A program made the position numbers and the translations under genes. Source: HGM04593 sp045589695 (GTDB lineage: Bacteria > Bacteroidota > Bacteroidia > Bacteroidales > Bacteroidaceae). From it: a DNA stretch of 64,000 nt. Below, one piece after another: positions 60,390 to 64,000 of this stretch (the stretch's first letter is position 1; each line of letters opens with the position of its first letter). The notes below the pieces were generated by a model. That model did no database searches. It was not told where the DNA came from and saw only the letters and a list, made by a program, of their open reading frames with translations. The stretch is from NCBI GenBank assembly GCA_045589695.1, contig JAZNPP010000056.1, forward strand, positions 1 to 64,000, given 5' to 3'.

Positions 60390-62117
60390 ATGAATATTTT
60401 AGAATTGAGCGAACAGGAAATTGTACGCCGTGAAGCTCTTGCTGAGCTACGCAACATGGGCATTGACCCCTACCCCGCAGCAGAATACCCGACAAACGCA
60501 TTCTCAACAGACATAATCGCAGAATTCAAGGACGAAGATGAACCGCGCGAGGTTTGTATCGCAGGCAGAATGATGAGCCGTCGTGTAATGGGCAAGGCGT
60601 CATTCATTGAATTGCAGGACTCCAAAGGCAGAATTCAGGTATATATAACACGTGACGATATATGTCCGGGAGAGAACAAGGAGGGTTACAACGTTCTCTT
60701 CAAGCGTATCCTTGACATCGGCGACTTTGTCGGCATCAAGGGTTTCGTGTTCCGCACACAGACCGGCGAAATTACAGTACACGCTAAAGAGCTTACAATT
60801 CTGTCAAAGAGCATCCGCCCGCTTCCTATCGTCAAATACAAGGACGGCGTCGCATACGACAAGTTCGAAGACCCCGAATTGCGTTACCGCCAGAGATATG
60901 TGGACCTTGTCGTGAACGATGAAGTAAAAGAGATTTTCATCAAGCGCAACAAGATTTACAGTTCAATGCGCGAGTTCTTCAATTCAAAGGGATACATGGA
61001 GGTTGAGACTCCGGTATTGCAGTCTATCCCCGGCGGCGCGGCGGCACGTCCGTTCATCACTCACCACAATGCGCTCGACATTCCCCTTTACCTTCGCATA
61101 GCCAATGAGCTTTACCTGAAACGTCTTATCGTAGGCGGATTTGAGGGTGTATACGAGTTCTCGAAGAACTTCCGCAACGAGGGTATGGACCGCACGCACA
61201 ACCCTGAGTTCACATGTATGGAGATATATGTTTCATACAAGGACTACAACTGGATGATGTGCTTTACAGAGCAGATGCTCGAGAAAATCGCTATGGACGT
61301 GAACGGCACGACCGATGTCCAGGTCGGCGAGAATGTCATCAGTTTCAAGGCTCCGTTCCGCAGAGTGACAATGCTCGACTCAATCAAGGAGTTCACGGGC
61401 TACGACCTCAACGGCAAGAGCGAGGAGGAGATTTTCGCTATATGCAAGGAGCTTAAGCTTGAGGTAGACGACACGATGGGCAAGGGCAAGCTTATCGACG
61501 AGATATTCGGCGAGTTCTGCGAAGGCAACTACATACAGCCTACATTCATCACAGACTACCCCATTGAGATGTCACCTCTCTGCAAACGCCACCGCAGCAA
61601 CCCCGACCTTACAGAGCGTCTCGAGCTTATGGTAAATGGCAAGGAACTTTGCAACGCATACAGCGAGCTTAACGACCCGATTGACCAAGCCGAGCGTTTC
61701 CAGGAGCAGTTACGCCTGAGCGAGAAGGGCGACGACGAGGCGATGTTCATCGACAAGGACTTTGTCCGTGCGCTTGAATACGGCATGCCTCCTACATCGG
61801 GTATGGGTATCGGCATGGACCGTCTGGCTATGCTCATGACAGGACAGACAACAATACAGGAGGTTCTTTTCTTCCCGCAGATGCGTCCCGAGAAGAAGGT
61901 GCCAAAGGACAATGCCGCGGCGTTCGCGGCCATAGGCGTACCCGAAGAGTGGGTACCGGTACTGCACAAGGCCGGCTACAATCTCGTTAATGACTTGAAG
62001 GGCGGCAATGCGCAGAAAATCCAGATGGAGATTGGCGGAATAAACAAGAAGTACAAGTTAGGTTACACCAATCCTTCGGTGAATGATGTCGCCGCATGGA
62101 TTGAAAAGCTTGCATAA
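60390..62117 (+). CDS. lysS: Lysine--tRNA ligase (class II)
   Basis: 575 aa. OB-fold anticodon domain (~55-150; VCIAGRMMSRRVMGKASFIEL), class II motif 2 FRNEGMDRTHNPEF and motif 3 GMGIGMDRLAML. The last ~70 residues (AFAAIGVPEEWVPVLHKAGY onward) exceed the usual ~505-aa enzyme and look like a helix-hairpin-helix extension, which I recall in Bacteroidota LysRS. First of lysS-gpsA-pgi. Confidence 0.97.
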   Translation: MNILELSEQEIVRREALAELRNMGIDPYPAAEYPTNAFSTDIIAEFKDEDEPREVCIAGRMMSRRVMGKASFIELQDSKGRIQVYITRDDICPGENKEGYNVLFKRILDIGDFVGIKGFVFRTQTGEITVHAKELTILSKSIRPLPIVKYKDGVAYDKFEDPELRYRQRYVDLVVNDEVKEIFIKRNKIYSSMREFFNSKGYMEVETPVLQSIPGGAAARPFITHHNALDIPLYLRIANELYLKRLIVGGFEGVYEFSKNFRNEGMDRTHNPEFTCMEIYVSYKDYNWMMCFTEQMLEKIAMDVNGTTDVQVGENVISFKAPFRRVTMLDSIKEFTGYDLNGKSEEEIFAICKELKLEVDDTMGKGKLIDEIFGEFCEGNYIQPTFITDYPIEMSPLCKRHRSNPDLTERLELMVNGKELCNAYSELNDPIDQAERFQEQLRLSEKGDDEAMFIDKDFVRALEYGMPPTSGMGIGMDRLAMLMTGQTTIQEVLFFPQMRPEKKVPKDNAAAFAAIGVPEEWVPVLHKAGYNLVNDLKGGNAQKIQMEIGGINKKYKLGYTNPSVNDVAAWIEKLA

Positions 62118-62134
62118 CCATAAACGATTATATC

Positions 62135-63133
62135 ATGGAACTTTCCAACAAACAGGTTGCCATTATGGGCGGCGGCAGTTGGGCTACGGCTATTGCCAAA
62201 ATAATACTCAACAATGTCGAGACCATAAACTGGTACATCAGACGTGATGACCGCATAGAGGATTTCAAGCGCTTGGGACATAACCCGGCCTACCTGTCTG
62301 CCGTAAAATTCGATACGGACAGAATAAATTTCTCGTCGGACATCAACAAAGTTGTAAAAGAGAGTGACATTCTGGTGTTCGTTACACCTTCGCCCTACCT
62401 CAAGAACCACTTGAAGAAACTGAAAGCCGACCTTGAGGACAAGTTCATCGTGAACGCAATCAAAGGAATCGTTCCCGATGAGAACCTTATAATTTCGGAA
62501 TATTTTAATAAGGTATATAAGGTACCTTACGAGAACATTGCAGCCATAGCTGGGCCATGTCATGCCGAGGAGGTCGCTCTCGAACGCCTTTCGTACCTTA
62601 CTGTAGGCTGTTCAAGCATAGACCATGCAAAACAGTTCGCTAAAAAGCTCGGCAACAGCTTCATCAAGACATCGGTAAGCGACGACGTTGTCGGCATCGA
62701 GTACGGTTCAGTACTGAAGAACATATATGCTATCGCTGCAGGTATATGCAGCGGACTGAAGTACGGCGACAATTTCCAGGCTGTGCTTATGTCGAACGCA
62801 GCCATTGAAATGAACCGTTTCTTGAGCGTGGTACACCCTATCGAGCGTACTATAAACGACTCCGTTTATATGGGCGACCTGCTTGTGACAGGATATTCAC
62901 GATTCAGCCGTAACCGTGTGTTCGGAAGCATGATAGGCAAAGGCTACTCGGTAAAGAACGCTCAGATTGAGATGGAGATGATTGCCGAAGGCTATTACGC
63001 CGCAAAGTGCATAAAGGAGATAAACGAGCATTATCGCATAAACACTCCTATCATTGACGCTGTTTATAATATCCTTTACGAAGGCATTTCCCCCGTCATT
63101 GAGATTAAGCTATTAACCGACTCATTCAAATAA
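62135..63133 (+). CDS. gpsA: NAD(P)H-dependent glycerol-3-phosphate dehydrogenase
   Basis: 332 aa. GxGxxA-type dinucleotide motif VAIMGGGSWATAIAK, AIKGIVPDENLI, IAGPCHAEEVALE, and the catalytic lysine region YGSVLKNIYAIAAGI. Makes sn-glycerol-3-phosphate for phospholipids from dihydroxyacetone phosphate. 17 bases after lysS. Confidence 0.95.
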   Translation: MELSNKQVAIMGGGSWATAIAKIILNNVETINWYIRRDDRIEDFKRLGHNPAYLSAVKFDTDRINFSSDINKVVKESDILVFVTPSPYLKNHLKKLKADLEDKFIVNAIKGIVPDENLIISEYFNKVYKVPYENIAAIAGPCHAEEVALERLSYLTVGCSSIDHAKQFAKKLGNSFIKTSVSDDVVGIEYGSVLKNIYAIAAGICSGLKYGDNFQAVLMSNAAIEMNRFLSVVHPIERTINDSVYMGDLLVTGYSRFSRNRVFGSMIGKGYSVKNAQIEMEMIAEGYYAAKCIKEINEHYRINTPIIDAVYNILYEGISPVIEIKLLTDSFK

Positions 63134-63145
63134 AACCATACAGCA

Positions 63146-64000
63146 ATGAAAAATATATCATTGAACATCGACAAGGTAACAAGTTTTGTTACAAGAGAAC
63201 AGATTATGGCTCTTGAGCCACAGGTAAAGAGCGCTCAAAAGGCACTCGAAGAGGGTACGCTTCCCGGCAACGACTTCTTGGGCTGGCTTCACCTTCCTTC
63301 TTCGATAACAAAGGAGCATATCGACGACATCAACGCAACGGCAAAGACCCTTCGCGATAACTGCGAGGTTGTTGTTGTAGCGGGTATCGGCGGCAGTTAC
63401 TTAGGCGCTCGCGCAGTCATCGAAGCGTTGAGCAACAACTTTGCGTCGCTTTTGAACGACAATAAGAACCCGAAAGTTATATTTGCCGGACATAACATCA
63501 GCGAGGACTATCTGTTCGAACTTACCGAATACTTGAAGGACAAGAAGTTCGGCGTTATCAACATATCAAAGTCTGGCACGACAACCGAAACGGCCCTTGC
63601 GTTCCGTCTGCTCAAGAAGCAGTGCGAGGAACAGCGCGGCAAGGAGACGGCAAGCAAGGTAATTGTAGCTATTACCGACGCAGTCAAGGGTGCAGCACGC
63701 ATCACAGCCGAGAAAGAGGGCTACAAGAGCTTTATCATCCCCGACAACGTAGGCGGACGTTTCTCAGTTCTTACTCCTGTAGGCCTGTTGCCTATCGCCG
63801 TTGCAGGCTTTGACATCGAGGCTCTCGTGAACGGAGCGAGAGAGATGGAAAAGGGATGCGCTCCCGAAGTTCCGTTCGAGGAGAACATCGCAGCAATGTA
63901 CGCAGCTGCACGTAACGCTCTTTACGCCGACGGCAAGAAGATTGAAATTCTCGTGAATTACCAGCCAAAGCTCCACTTCACATCGGAATGGTGGAGGCAG
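63146..64000 (+). CDS. pgi: Glucose-6-phosphate isomerase, 3' truncated by the window
   Basis: Open frame of 285 codons running off the right edge, so C-terminal third is missing. Starts 12 bases after gpsA. Conserved PGI blocks: VAGIGGSYLGARAVIEAL, INISKSGTTTETALAFRLL (signature SKSGTTxET) and PDNVGGRFSVLTPVGLLP (PGI signature 1). Interconverts glucose-6-phosphate and fructose-6-phosphate. No internal stop or frameshift. Confidence 0.95.
   Translation, partial: MKNISLNIDKVTSFVTREQIMALEPQVKSAQKALEEGTLPGNDFLGWLHLPSSITKEHIDDINATAKTLRDNCEVVVVAGIGGSYLGARAVIEALSNNFASLLNDNKNPKVIFAGHNISEDYLFELTEYLKDKKFGVINISKSGTTTETALAFRLLKKQCEEQRGKETASKVIVAITDAVKGAARITAEKEGYKSFIIPDNVGGRFSVLTPVGLLPIAVAGFDIEALVNGAREMEKGCAPEVPFEENIAAMYAAARNALYADGKKIEILVNYQPKLHFTSEWWRQ

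Overview
The window is a chromosomal segment of a Bacteroidota bacterium, most likely order Bacteroidales. The evidence is the family content (DUF4837 lipoprotein, TamL-type lipoprotein Omp85 behind TamB, Porin_O_P-like porin, DUF6048/DUF6452-like proteins, LysRS with a C-terminal extension) and the promoters: -7 boxes of the form TAnnTTTG or TAnnTTCG lie before most transcription units, and Shine-Dalgarno sequences are rarely clear. I cannot fix family or genus. The segment is almost entirely housekeeping and envelope genes. The clearest foreign-looking piece is the AT-richer regulator fragment at the left edge.

Left part (1-8.6 kb): after the truncated AlbA_2-type regulator comes a long leftward operon, rlmN - DUF4837 lipoprotein - pdxA - nucleotidyltransferase - ATP-grasp - CDP-alcohol phosphotransferase - HAD hydrolase, possibly continuing into an OmpA-like envelope protein. 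The last four enzymes overlap by a few bases each and look like one pathway for a phospho-headgroup lipid or other phosphodiester product. Two of them carry altered catalytic motifs, so this is my best candidate for an undescribed system.

8.7-21.9 kb, mostly rightward: a GT2-GT2-HIT fusion coupled to a SpoIID/LytB protein without a signal peptide; a two-gene glycan module (GT4 plus polyprenyl-phosphate sugar-1-phosphate transferase); a convergent PaaI-type thioesterase; ruvX-def-TPR; then thrS, infC, rpmI, rplT. ThrRS looks like the clostridial type rather than the type I expect in Bacteroides. Next is a 1.2-kb gene-free tract built of repeated and inverted modules, ending at an initiator tRNA-Met gene.

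23-37.5 kb: TetR regulator with RluA-type pseudouridine synthase; a large unrecognised EF-hand membrane protein; a cyclophilin lipoprotein with an M16 peptidase; the TamB/TamL envelope pair; a sugar-nucleotide-type nucleotidyltransferase; tRNA-Gly(CCC).

37.8-43.9 kb is a leftward five-gene amide-catabolism unit (glutaminase, exported asparaginase, porin, DcuA/B-type antiporter, CPA1-type cation/proton antiporter). 44-54.8 kb holds a SpoU-type methyltransferase, a MurU-like nucleotidyltransferase, a DUF4199/GT2/DUF6452/DUF6048/ApbE run, MarC, rpsA, an apparently near-leaderless rnz, and an ECF sigma factor with a membrane protein and a Spy-like periplasmic protein. 54.9-64 kb holds a MazG-type pyrophosphohydrolase, valS, a coiled-coil membrane protein, a UDP-glucuronate decarboxylase, lysS, gpsA and a truncated pgi.

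All calls come from reading the translations and DNA by eye. No similarity search, folding program or alignment was run.
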